Assembly: GCF_037975245.1 (NCBI RefSeq)
Contig: NC_092573.1
Location: 15,398,001 to 15,462,000, forward strand
Source of the DNA: Apostichopus japonicus
Taxonomy: Eukaryota; Echinodermata; Holothuroidea; Aspidochirotida; Stichopodidae
DNA length: 64,000 bases
Reading direction: 5' to 3'
Both the position numbers and the translations under genes were made by a program. Positions 1-9,134 of the stretch are shown here, piece after piece. The notes below the pieces were generated by a model. It was not told the origin of the DNA. It saw nothing but the letters and a program-made list of their open reading frames with translations, and did no database searches. Position 1 is the first letter of the stretch; every line of letters begins with the position of its first letter.

Positions 1-3000
1 TTAAACCTTTTTTATTCATTCAACTGTTATCGCAGAGTTATCAATCTAAAATACAATGTTTTCTTTATGCTTTCGCAATAAGATATTAAAACTAATCTTT
101 GTACTTAAATACCCCTCGTACACAAATGATGGCGGCAGTACATATGATTCCAACCATAGTATATGTCTAGAAACGTAAGAAAGTCAGTTATGCCAGGTAG
201 TTGCTATTTACCCTGGTTATGCATTATACAGTGTGGATTACCTTAAAACTCCTAAAACTCTGCTTGTAAGGATGACACAAAAATTGTCAACCGATATGTG
301 ACGAACTCTTAATATTTTTGCATCCATGCAAGTCGATTATTTGAAAGGCAGGCTTTTTTTGTCTGTTACTATGAAGAACTTTTCTCACATGTTCAATGAA
401 TAGACCCTATCAGAAGAGTAAGTGGCAGAGAATCGGAATATATGGCTCTAAAATTGTACAGGATTAAATGCAAATCAAGCAAAGATTAATTCCAGTACAC
501 AAAAGTAGACGTGTACAAAAGTTAGAATTTAATCACCAGCCACAAACTTAGTTGCATGAATAAAATCCCAACAAGACCTCATTGCTTCTGTCAGAGTCAC
601 AATTAAATGACAGATCATTAAGCTCTTTCCGTCTTCTTTCAACGTTGTTTACAAATCAATCAGAAAGAAAACAAAACCACATAACAGCAATCAAGCCCTA
701 TGAAGACTTCCTCTTGGTTGCATTCACATTCCTTCATGTAAAAGGCATTGGCAGATGATCTACATTAGACCCAGAACAGAGTATGATAGGGCAGAACACA
801 TTTGACAGTGTTATTGAAAAAACGTGTTAGCAGTCTAATACATGTCATCAAAGAATCTTAGTACCAATCGCAATCTTCATCATCAACCCCTGAGTGTTCC
901 CAGGTAAGCCATGAATTACTATACACCTGGATTATTCATACATTCAACATTAGGAAATACTAATGGCTGTTGATGCACATATCATGTGGATCGACGTTAT
1001 ATGTCTCAACGGTAGCAGCAGGACGATGGAGATGAGATGATTGTTTGCCACTCATGGAATACTTGAAAAGACTGTTTGCAATATTGGTGCAGTATGTGCT
1101 TTTCTTTTAAATCTCTTGACCACTTATAACGTAGATCATTTAAGAAAACAAACGCGGTTTATATCGCCGTACATCGAGGAGCAGACTACACCTTTGGAGA
1201 TCAAACTCTAGCTCTGCATGTAAGTGGGGCTTAAACAGAGTAGTATGTCAGAAAGGAATGAATCTGGGTCCAATATTTGATGTGCCAGTTTTACAAAGCA
1301 GTGCTCATATACAGATTACTACAAGCCCTAAAATGCTTTCAATCGGTAAACTTAGTGGCTAACTTCACTGATGAAGAAGCTTAACGACCTGTACAGTACA
1401 TCAATTTGATGATAGGGAAAATTGTTGTTGAAAGTTTTTATCGAAATAGCATGTTAGATTGTCATACAGCACCTACCTTTGCTAGCTTTCATTCCCAAAC
1501 TTCCTCCTTCTCCAGAAAATGTTGAAGCCTGCTAGTTAGAAGATAAAAGTTCTGAGTAGCATATGTATCTTGAAGTGACCAGCACAAACATAAATAATCT
1601 GGACAAAAACTTGCTACTTAACCTGACCCCAATTCTGAGACAACCGTTCAGAAAGTTCAGAATACATGCCTGTTTAAACTTTCAAATAGCAATTTTAATG
1701 CTTTCGGTAATATAATTGGTGTGTGTGTGTTACTCAGTTAACTTTGTATAAAGAATGAACAAACGGGAGGGTGAAAGACCTTTAAAGTACAATCCGCTCG
1801 TTCGCCTCAATCGCCTGTGTTACAGCGGATAATCTCCGTATCAGTATTTTGCCAACGTTTTAATTCATGTCAAGTCCTATAGCTAGTCTTGTTCTAGACC
1901 CTAGTAAACAGTAGCAGCGTCGTCTTTGCTCTTACATGGTAGGGTTTTTAATCGATAGCAGTACAGGTACCAAATCATAGTTGGAGTAGCATGAATCGAG
2001 CTAAATCTCTTCCACGCGCAGGCATTGCGTAAGCCTTCACTTCACTTTAACGCTGTGTTTTGCGATGCGGGAAGGGTCTTCTGGAAAGAAATTGCGGCAC
2101 GCATAAATGGTACCAGGCTGTCGATTTGTCGTATCCGCTTTCTGCATTGAACCATAAAACACCAAACGGTCAACCAAGAAGAAACTTGGATGTAAGGTTA
2201 ATTTTGGACTGTCTATTTATATATACTGGTAGCACAGCTTCGGTGGATGGGTTATGTAATCCGCAAGTACAAGTCCCGCATATTACACCAGTTCCACACG
2301 GAGTATTTACAAATGGGCACAGAACAATAGGACTTGATGAAAGACAGACGCAAGTACTGTGACACCCCCAAGAAAGGTGGTGTCATGTACTGACGACAAC
2401 GGCTTGCCCTTACTTCCTACGACTGTGTACCCCGAGAATTAGACAAAGCAAACTAGCAGACATATATACAGTAGTTTAACATCTAACCCCAGCGTAAGCT
2501 TCAACTTGTAAATTGAACATGATCCAAGAATGATCCACAGATTACATTTATCTCCAACACATATGTCAAACACGAAACCATTCTAAATAGCATGTGGGTT
2601 GGAGTCTCTGCTGCAACCACCATGCGTTTTGGGACAAGAGGTATCTATAGGAGCATGGAAAGAATGGTGTAGATGTATTCGGAATGGCGGTACTGATCAT
2701 GTATGAATTACCACCTTCGACGGTCTTTTGTTCATCATTGTGCCCCCGCCCCCAACCTGGAAACAAACACCAACATTCTCAAAGTCGTAGCGGGTTTAGA
2801 CAAGACGTCAAGCACATGGCAAATTTTAGTTGAGTTTTCGGTCCATTGACTTCGCATAGTCCACCCCATGCTCCAAGAGTATATATGCTTTTCTTTTAAT
2901 GGGCCTTATAATGTAAATTCTGCAACAGCCTCAGAATTCTTTCAAAGTTGCAAATGTGCGATTTTGCGTACAACATGTTGCATCTGTTATCGACAGTCAG

Positions 3001-3260
3001 TGAAGCAATTTTGTTATCTAAGTTACAAATTACCAAGTCCAAATTATCAGTTTCAACGTACTTGAACAGCATTGCTAGCATACCTTGTAAATATTATTAC
3101 ATATCACGGGTTATTTTTATTCGGCAGGATGTAGCATAGAGAAGGCGATATTCTATGCTATTGCAGAATATCCTCTAGTATGTTTGAAAATAGGTAAGAA
3201 TATCCTCCGCAAAATCAAACAGACCAATGCGGATATTCTAGACTGTCACACTCAATATAT
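1..3260. other. Unassigned AT-rich sequence
   Basis: I see no recognisable exon, RNA gene or mobile-element protein here. A 100-codon plus-strand open frame at 2060-2362 has no motif I recognise, so I do not call it a gene. If the minus-strand gene ends in the tail array at 3.6 kb, this is downstream flank. Confidence 0.4.
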
Positions 3261-3267
3261 AATTAAC

Positions 3268-3600
3268 GTAACCCCCCCCCCCCCAACACACAGAAAATGT
3301 TGGTTGCACATATATTATCTGTAACGAACTGTTGTCAAAGTGGTAATACATTTACATGTAATCTTTACAAATTAACTTGCAGAAAAGGAATACCATGATG
3401 GGCTGAGGAAGTGACCTATCCTGGGAATTTCCGTTTGCTGCACTCGGTACTTCGGTTTTATCATGCAGCTGTAAAGCAAATTAATATGAGAAACGTAAAA
3501 CATTACGGTCTGAGTTTTAATAATCTTTGGTACACAATGTTAATGACGTATTCGTAAAGGATGCTTGTCTGTATTTATTACACTTAAAATATTTATTTGA
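3268..3600 (+). repeat. Direct repeat, copy 1 of a ~330-bp block
   Basis: A poly-C tract followed by about 300 bp is repeated with moderate divergence at 5905-6225. Shared stretches include 'cctgggaatttccgtttgct' and 'aagcaaattaatatgag'. The two copies flank the first six tail units and the L1-like remnant. I see no coding potential conserved between them. Confidence 0.7.
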
Positions 3601-3618
3601 AAAGATGACAAATAAAAG

Positions 3619-3684
3619 TCACTCAACTAGATGTGAGTCTCCCTCTTGAATGGTTTCATAACTAGCTATGTAGGTACGACGATT
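3619..3684 (-). CDS. Alternative terminal exon A (tyrosine-containing tail)
   Basis: The acceptor is TTTTCTTTACAG ending at 3685. It is followed by 21 codons in phase 0 (NRRTYIASYETIQEGDSHLVE) and a TGA at 3619-3621. A poly(A) signal AATAAA lies at 3597-3592. The tail carries a YETI motif, a plausible phosphotyrosine site. It is the last unit of the array in the direction of transcription. Confidence 0.6.
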   Translation of the reverse strand, partial: NRRTYIASYETIQEGDSHLVE

Positions 3685-3877
3685 CTGTAAAGAAAACAAA
3701 ACGTATTTCATAGTATTGCAGAGCTGTGACAAAAATTTATGATAACAACCAACTGTTCGTAACAAGCATCTATTATGATAGGCTTTACCGACAAATAATG
3801 AAGTAAGGAACACGGATTGCTGGGACTTGAGCACAATAATTTAAAATATTTATTTAAAAAAGAAGACAAAATAACAG

Positions 3878-3940
3878 TCACTCAACTGGTTCTGAGACAC
3901 CCTCTTGAATGGTCCCATCACTAGCCATGATAGGAGTAGT
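3878..3940 (-). CDS. Alternative terminal exon B (no tyrosine)
   Basis: The acceptor CAG is at 3943-3941, followed by 20 phase-0 codons (TTPIMASDGTIQEGVSEPVE) and TGA. An AATAAA-type signal lies about 25 bp downstream. Compared with tail A, the region around the tyrosine is replaced by SDGTI. Confidence 0.58.
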   Translation of the reverse strand, partial: TTPIMASDGTIQEGVSEPVE

Positions 3941-4133
3941 CTGTGAAGAAAACAAAACGTATTTCATAGTCTTGCAGAGCTGTGACAAAAATTTATGATA
4001 ACCACCAACTGTTCGTAACAAGCATCTATTATGATAGGCTTTACCGACAAATAATGAAGTAAGGAACACGGATTGCTGGGACTTAAACACAATAATTTAA
4101 AATATTTATTTTAAAAAAGAAGACAAATAACAG

Positions 4134-4196
4134 TCACTCAACTGGTTCTGAGACACCCTCTTGAATGGTTCCATCACTAGCCATGATAGGAGTAGT
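4134..4196 (-). CDS. Alternative terminal exon C (no tyrosine)
   Basis: This has the same 20-codon tail as exon B (TTPIMASDGTIQEGVSEPVE), with the CAG acceptor at 4199-4197 and an intact stop. The identity to B and E indicates recent duplication or gene conversion within the array. Confidence 0.58.
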   Translation of the reverse strand, partial: TTPIMASDGTIQEGVSEPVE

Positions 4197-4391
4197 CTGT
4201 GAAGAAAACAAAACGTATTTCATAGTCTTGCAGAGCTGTGACAAAAATTTATGATAACAACCAACTGTTCGTAACAAGCATCTATTATGATAGGCTTTAC
4301 CGACAAATAATGAAGTAAGGAACACGGATTGCTGGGACTTAAGCACAATAATTTAAAATATTTATTTAAAAAAAGAAGACAAAAATAACAG

Positions 4392-4457
4392 TCACTCAAC
4401 TGGTTCTGAGACACCCTCTTGAATGGTTTCATAACTAGCCATGTAGGTACAACGATT
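4392..4457 (-). CDS. Alternative terminal exon D (tyrosine-containing tail)
   Basis: The CAG acceptor is at 4460-4458, followed by 21 phase-0 codons (NRCTYMASYETIQEGVSEPV, then E) and a stop. It keeps the YETI motif of tail A but ends like B, C and E, so it is a mosaic of the two tail classes. Confidence 0.58.
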   Translation of the reverse strand, partial: NRCTYMASYETIQEGVSEPVE

Positions 4458-4652
4458 CTGTAAAGAAAACAAAACGTATTTCATAGTATTGCAGAGCTGT
4501 GACAAAAATTTATGATAACAACCAACTGTTCGTAACAAGCATCTATTATGATAGGCTTTACCGACAAATAATGAAGTAAGGAACACGGATTGCTGGGACT
4601 TAAGCACAATAATTTAAAATATTTATTTAAAAAAAGAAGACAAAAATAACAG

Positions 4653-4715
4653 TCACTCAACTGGTTCTGAGACACCCTCTTGAATGGTCCCATCACTAGC
4701 CATGATAGGAGTAGT
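4653..4715 (-). CDS. Alternative terminal exon E (no tyrosine)
   Basis: This has the same 20-residue tail as B and C, an intact CAG acceptor and an intact stop, followed by an AATAAATATTT signal on the minus strand. Confidence 0.57.
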   Translation of the reverse strand, partial: TTPIMASDGTIQEGVSEPVE

Positions 4716-4907
4716 CTGTGAAGAAAACAAAACGTATTTCATAGTCTTGCAGAGCTGTGACAAAAATTTATGATAACAACCAACTGTTCGTAACAAGCAT
4801 CTATTATGATAGGCTTTACCGACAAATAATGAAGTAAGGAACACGGATTGCTGGGACTTAAACACCATCAATTTAAAATATTCATTTGAACAGAAGACAA
4901 ATAAAAG

Positions 4908-4979
4908 TCACTCAATTGGTTCTGAGTCTCCCTGTAGTTGTTCGTGGTCCTGATCACTATCGGCGTTAGTAGAAGTAAT
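4908..4979 (-). CDS. Alternative terminal exon F (acidic Gln-rich tail)
   Basis: The acceptor TTTTTACAG is followed by 23 phase-0 codons beginning ITSTNADSDQDHEQLQ and ending GDSEPIE, then TGA. The poly(A) signal is the weaker AATGAA form. This is a second sequence class, shared with the tails at 8.2 and 8.8 kb. Confidence 0.55.
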   Translation of the reverse strand: MTSTNADSDQDHEQLQGDSEPIE

Positions 4980-5030
4980 CTGTAAAAACATTCTTCGTAG
5001 TTCTGAAAGCTGTTCGTACCAAGCATACAT

Positions 5031-5044
5031 TAATTATTATTGTT

Positions 5045-5086
<42 letters not shown>

Positions 5087-5105
5087 TATATTATTATTAT
5101 TATTT
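5031..5105. repeat. (ATT)n microsatellite
   Basis: Imperfect ATT trinucleotide tract between the tail array and the L1-like remnant. Confidence 0.9.
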
Positions 5106-5125
5106 TGTTTTTTATGATATTCTGT

Positions 5126-5815
5126 TCAAAAAGGGGATTATGAAAATTGCCGACTTTTTTGATGTTAATAATAGACCTCTTGATTTCCTTACTTTTGTTA
5201 GGACCTACAATATTGTTTATTCGCTACTGGGGTTTAATTAAAGCGATACCTCGTCATTGGAAAATCGGCTTACAGGATACCGATAATAATCTAACTGTCA
5301 GTGAACTCTTACTTGAGAAAATTATGGGTAAATATTCCGTTTCCCACATACTTTATCCGTTTTTTTCTGAAAGGGGTAACCTCTTTGCCCACCTCATTTA
5401 AAAAGTGGAACACTGTTTATTCTTTTGAATCTGAGCAGTGGACGATGTTGTTTAGGATGTCATACAAGAGTATTACTGAAGCACGTTTGCAATATTTTCA
5501 GTTAAAATTTTTCATAGAATTATCCCTACTAAGAAATTGCTTTTTAAAATGAATATTGTAGACTCGCCAAAATGTTCTTTTTGTAAGTTACATGAGCAGA
5601 CTATTGAACACCTCTTTTGGGAATGTAGCCTGGTCTCTTATTTTATTTTAGATATTGTTTAAGTTTAAGTTTGCTGTAAAAGTTCAACAGTACTGTAAGA
5701 AACGTTTTTTATATGATGACTTAAAAAACAGCTTCATTCTAGATTAATTACTGTGTAACAAAAACAAAATTGACATTGTATGTTTCTGTATATTTATTGT
5801 CGAAGAAATAAAGAG
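5126..5815 (+). pseudogene. L1/Tx1-like LINE 3' remnant
   Basis: Three plus-strand frames joined by frameshifts give the C-terminus typical of L1/Tx1-type LINE ORF2. There is an IPRHWK stretch near 5255. A YKSITEARLQYFQ stretch lies near 5460-5500. A zinc-knuckle region near 5568-5640 reads PKCSFCKLHEQTIEHLFWEC and contains the C-x2-C...H...C pattern. The 5' part is missing and stops and frameshifts show it is dead. The 3' end is near 'aataaagaggaggg' at 5808-5820. The clade is assigned from motif memory only. Confidence 0.6.
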
Positions 5816-5827
5816 GAGGGAAAAAAA

Positions 5828-5875
5828 TATTATTACAATAATTATTATTATTATTATTAAATTATTATTATATAA
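5828..5875. repeat. (ATT)n microsatellite
   Basis: Imperfect ATT/ATA tract immediately after the L1-like remnant, possibly derived from its tail. Confidence 0.8.
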
Positions 5876-5904
5876 AATATGTTATTACCGTAACAACAAC
5901 AACC

Positions 5905-6225
5905 AACCCCCCCCCTCCCTCGGTTGACGAGAAATGTTGGTTGTCTATATATTACATGCAACAAATCGTTTCTTCCGTAGAATTACATGTAATCTTTTAA
6001 AATTAACTCGCAGAAAAGGAATACCATGGTGGGTAGATGGAGTGACTTATCCTGGGAATTTCCGTTTGCTGCACTCGGTTCTACGTTTTCACACGTCTGT
6101 GAAGCAAATTAATATGAGAAAGGGGTAAACAAAAATACGGTCTGATTTTTAATTAATCTTGGTTCACAATGTTAATGATGTATACGTATATGGTGCTTGC
6201 ATGTATATATATATTACACCTTAAA
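5905..6225 (+). repeat. Direct repeat, copy 2 of the ~330-bp block
   Basis: Second copy of the block at 3268-3600, again led by a poly-C tract. The divergence is scattered substitutions and small indels. Confidence 0.7.
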
Positions 6226-6911
6226 TTTTCCATACCAGTACACCATTCAGTATAGTTAACTGGACCGTACTCACGGTAATAACGGGTATGCCGGAGAAAG
6301 ATGAACAATTTCTAAAATTACTTTGTTTTCATGATGATGGGCACATAGTTATATTTTGGAATGATATCTGTAGGCTGCGTGGATTGCCCTCTACTTTTTC
6401 TGTGTGTATATGGTTTTCAAATATAAACATATTACATGTAGGAATTATTCAGTTTCGAAACACTAATGACAATTGCAACGTTTGAGAAAGAATGTACAGG
6501 CGTCGAGAGATCTCAATTTTAATGTCCTAAATTGGAATGTCTGGGTAAGCCTCGGAAAGAAATCTGGAAGAAGGTAATATTTCTCCTGCTTGCAGGGTAG
6601 AAATAAACTGAATTGCATTTGAAAAAGATTCGACACAAAGAACACTCGTTGACATATTGCAACTGCAGCCAGACACCTAAGTACGTGCATAGGATATTCT
6701 AACACCTATAAACATCTTCCATAACGTTGATTAAACATAATTCATAGTCTTGTATGCAGAGCTGTGCGTTACAAAAGTTGATTATTATGTTCGTATACAC
6801 GCATCTTTGATTATAGGCTTTACCGACAAGGAATGAAGTAAGGAACATGGATTGCTGGTAATTAAACACCATCAATGTAAAATATTCATTTGAACAGAAG
6901 ATAAATAAAAG
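6226..6911. other. Spacer with degenerate tail-unit sequence
   Basis: 6226-6720 holds nothing I recognise; a 65-codon plus-strand open frame at 6288-6485 is unsupported. 6730-6900 is a decayed upstream half of a tail unit, recognisable by 'gctttaccgacaa' and 'atgaagtaaggaaca', with no usable tail of its own. Confidence 0.45.
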
Positions 6912-6977
6912 TCATTCAACTAGTTGTGAGTCTCCCTCTTGATTGGCCCCATAACTAGGCATGAAGATAGGAGTAGT
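6912..6977 (-). CDS. Alternative terminal exon G
   Basis: The acceptor CCTCACAG is followed by 21 phase-0 codons (TTPIFMPSYGANQEGDSQLV, then E) and TGA at 6914-6912. The downstream signal is AATGAA. It mixes features of tail classes A and B and has one tyrosine (SYGAN). Confidence 0.5.
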   Translation of the reverse strand, partial: TTPIFMPSYGANQEGDSQLVE

Positions 6978-7144
6978 CTGTGAGGAAAACAAAGCATATT
7001 TCATAGTCTTGCAGAGCTGTTTATTACAAATATTGATTATAATACTGACAAAAGCTGTTCGTAACAAGCATCCATTATTGTAAGCTATACCGACAAGGAA
7101 TAAAGTCAGGATTGCTGGGACTTAAACGCCAAAAAATTAAATAT

Positions 7145-8175
7145 TTATTTAATAATAATAATAATACACAGTTCTTATAAAGCGCAAATACACGCTTAAG
7201 TCTCTATGCGCTGAAGGACGGAGAACTACAAACAGGAGAACAGGTGAGTCTTTAAGAGAGATTTGAAACTGGTTACTGACTGAGCTTCTTTAACTTTGAT
7301 CGATAAGTCATTCCAGAGGACAGCGGAAGAGAACTGAAACGAGCGAGAGCCGTATGACTTAGTGCATACAGGAGGAGTGACCAGTAAAGATTTCGAACTG
7401 GATCGGAGGCAACAACTCGGCGTATAGTCCTGGATGAGGTTTTGTAGGTACACTGGAGCAAGTCCATGGATACATTTAAAAGTTAGAAGCAGGATTTTGA
7501 AGTTGATGCGTTGTTTCACAGAAAGCCAGTGAAGATCACGTAGGATTGGTGTGATATGTTCAGACCGTTTGGTGCGGGTTATCAACCTTGCCGCCGAATT
7601 TTGTATCCGTTGAAGCTTATTCACCTGCTGATCGGGCAAACCGTATAGCAAACTGTTACAGTTGTCAACACGGGATGAAACAAAGGCGTGGACTAGTGTT
7701 TCGGCTGATTGCTGATCCAGGCAGCGGCGAATCTTTCCAATTTTATGAAGAGCAGAAGAAGCAGATCGGCATATGTTATTAATATGTTGATTCATATCCA
7801 GATTTTTGTCGAAAGTAACTCCTAGATTCCTGGCATTGTTGACTGGCTCGACGTGTGTGGTTCCAATCTTCAGTGAAGGAATTGGAGCAGCAGTTCGGAA
7901 TTTAGAAGATATATGAATTAGTTCAGTTTTGTCGTCATTCAATTTCATGTCATTTGCAGCAGACCACGACCTTATATCGGAAATACACGCTCCAAGTTTT
8001 GCGAGTGTGGCTCCATGATCACATCCAGATTTAATCGCATAGACTTGTGTGTCGTCCGCATATAACATACCGCTCATGCCATGGGCCTTAATAATATCCT
8101 CTACAGGTGAGGTATACATTGTGAACGATAAAGGGCCCATGACAGATCCTTGAGGAACTCCTCCTACTGGTTTAT
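7145..8175 (-). mobile_element. 5'-truncated LINE inserted in a tail unit
   Basis: About 304 codons of reverse transcriptase C-terminal half remain. The frame starts just downstream of a GVPQGSVMGPLSF motif near 8150 and contains YADDTQVYA (the catalytic YADD box). A thumb-like region follows with LHKIGKIRRCLD, NSAARLITR and HITPILRDLHWL. The 3' end has a GCGCTTTATAAGAA motif followed by (ATT)n, like the element at 42.3 kb. The 5' junction has three short 'acattagatat' repeats. The insertion splits the poly(A)-signal region of tail unit H: 'aaatatttattt' is on one side and 'atatttgaacagaag' on the other. The coding part is open to its stop at 7226, so the insertion looks fairly young. Confidence 0.85.
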
Positions 8176-8232
8176 GAACATTAGATATACATTAGATATA
8201 CATTAGATATTTGAACAGAAGACAAATAAAAG

Positions 8233-8304
8233 TCACTCAACTGGTTCTGAGTCTCCCTGTAGTTGTTCTTTATCCTGATCACTATCGGTGTAAGTAGGAG
8301 CAGC
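8233..8304 (-). CDS. Alternative terminal exon H (acidic Gln-rich tail)
   Basis: CAG acceptor at 8307-8305; 23 phase-0 codons beginning AAPTYTDSDQDKEQLQ and ending GDSEPVE; TGA. Its original AATAAA region has been moved about 1 kb away by the LINE at 7145-8175, so use of this last exon may now depend on sequence inside the LINE. Confidence 0.5.
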   Translation of the reverse strand, partial: AAPTYTDSDQDKEQLQGDSEPVE

Positions 8305-8535
8305 CTGCATGTGAAAGACATTTTTCATAGTTCTGAAAGCTGTTCGTACCAAGCAACCATTATTATAGGCAATACCGACAAGGAATGCAATAAGGAACAC
8401 TGATTTCTGGGGCTCAAACATTAATAACGTAAAGTTCTCATTTGAAGAAAAGACACATAGATTGAAGAAACTGGTTTTGAGTTTCTTTGCAATTGTTGAT
8501 AGGCCTGAACACAATCCATATAACTTAGAAATTGT
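8233..8535 (-). CDS. Possible long terminal exon I
   Basis: An acceptor TTTACACAG ends at 8536 and opens a phase-0 frame (TISKLYGLCSGL...) that runs 100 codons through the next intron-like region. It joins tail H in the same frame. It may be an alternative long tail, or a decayed unit whose stop was lost. A matching case lies at 8860-9114. Confidence 0.3.
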   Translation of the reverse strand, partial: TISKLYGLCSGLSTIAKKLKTSFFNLCVFSSNENFTLLMFEPQKSVFLIAFLVGIAYNNGCLVRTAFRTMKNVFHMQAAPTYTDSDQDKEQLQGDSEPVE

Positions 8536-8576
8536 CTGTGTAAAGAACATATTTTCACACTATATGGACAGATTAA

Positions 8577-8613
8577 AATAACTTCAAAACCGCACCAGGC
8601 ATTAAGATAGAAG
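8577..8613 (-). pseudogene. Truncated tail unit J
   Basis: A CAG acceptor followed by TTSILMPG resembles tail G. It then runs into sequence shared with about 9135-9175 and reaches a stop after a few codons. It looks like a unit shortened by recombination. Confidence 0.35.
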
Positions 8614-8810
8614 TAGTCTGTGAGGAAAACAAAGCATATTTCATAGTCTTGCAGAGCTGTTTGTTACACAAATTGATTATAATACCGACAAAGGCTGCTC
8701 GTAACAAGCATCCATTATTGTAAGCTCTACCGACAAGGAATAATGTCTGGATTGCTGGGACTTAAACGCCAAAAAATTAAATATTTATTTGAACAGAAGA
8801 CAAATAAAAG

Positions 8811-8882
8811 TCACTCAACTGGTTCTGGGTCTCCCTGTAGTTGTTCTTTATCCTGATCACTATCGGTGTAAGTAGGAGCAGC
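8811..8882 (-). CDS. Alternative terminal exon K (acidic Gln-rich tail)
   Basis: CAG acceptor at 8885-8883, 23 phase-0 codons differing from tail H by one residue (GDPEPVE for GDSEPVE), TGA, and an intact AATAAATATTT signal at about 8789-8784. It shows what unit H looked like before the LINE insertion. Confidence 0.55.
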   Translation of the reverse strand, partial: AAPTYTDSDQDKEQLQGDPEPVE

Positions 8883-9114
8883 CTGCATGTGAAAGACATT
8901 TTTCATAGTTCTGAAAAGCTATTCGTACCAAGCAACCATTATTATAGGCAATACCGACAAGGAATGCAATAAGGAACACTGATTTCTGGGGCCCAAACAT
9001 TAATAACGTAAAGTTCTCATTTGAAGAAAAGACACATAGATTGAATAAACTGGTTTTGAGTTCCCTTGTAATTGTTGGTGGGCCTGAACACAATCCATAT
9101 AAGTAAGAAATTGT
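8860..9114 (-). CDS. Possible long terminal exon L
   Basis: Acceptor TTTACACAG followed by an 84-codon phase-0 frame beginning TISYLYGLCSG and ending in a stop at 8860. It overlaps unit K's acceptor in a shifted frame. It is the outermost unit of copy 1 in the direction of transcription. Confidence 0.3.
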   Translation of the reverse strand, partial: TISYLYGLCSGPPTITRELKTSLFNLCVFSSNENFTLLMFGPQKSVFLIAFLVGIAYNNGCLVRIAFQNYEKCLSHAGCSYLHR

Positions 9115-9134
9115 CTGTGTAAAGAACACATTTT

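Larger units (their letters stand above)
3592..4985 (-). repeat. Tandem array of six ~258-bp terminal-exon units
   Basis: Six head-to-tail units have tail stop codons at 3619, 3878, 4134, 4392, 4653 and 4908, giving spacings of 255-261 bp. On the minus strand each unit has a pyrimidine-rich tract ending in CAG, a short open frame in phase 0 with a stop and, in most units, AATAAATATTT shortly after. The coding tails differ more between units than the surrounding intron-like sequence does. This fits duplicated alternative last exons better than an ordinary minisatellite, though no transcript evidence is available. Confidence 0.75.

Noticed and set aside
2060-2362. 100-codon plus-strand open frame
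   Set aside because: No motif, no splice or promoter context, and length within chance expectation for 64 kb.
3592-4985. CRISPR array
   Set aside because: Units are ~258 bp with similar sequence throughout, without short repeats and unique spacers; the context is eukaryotic.
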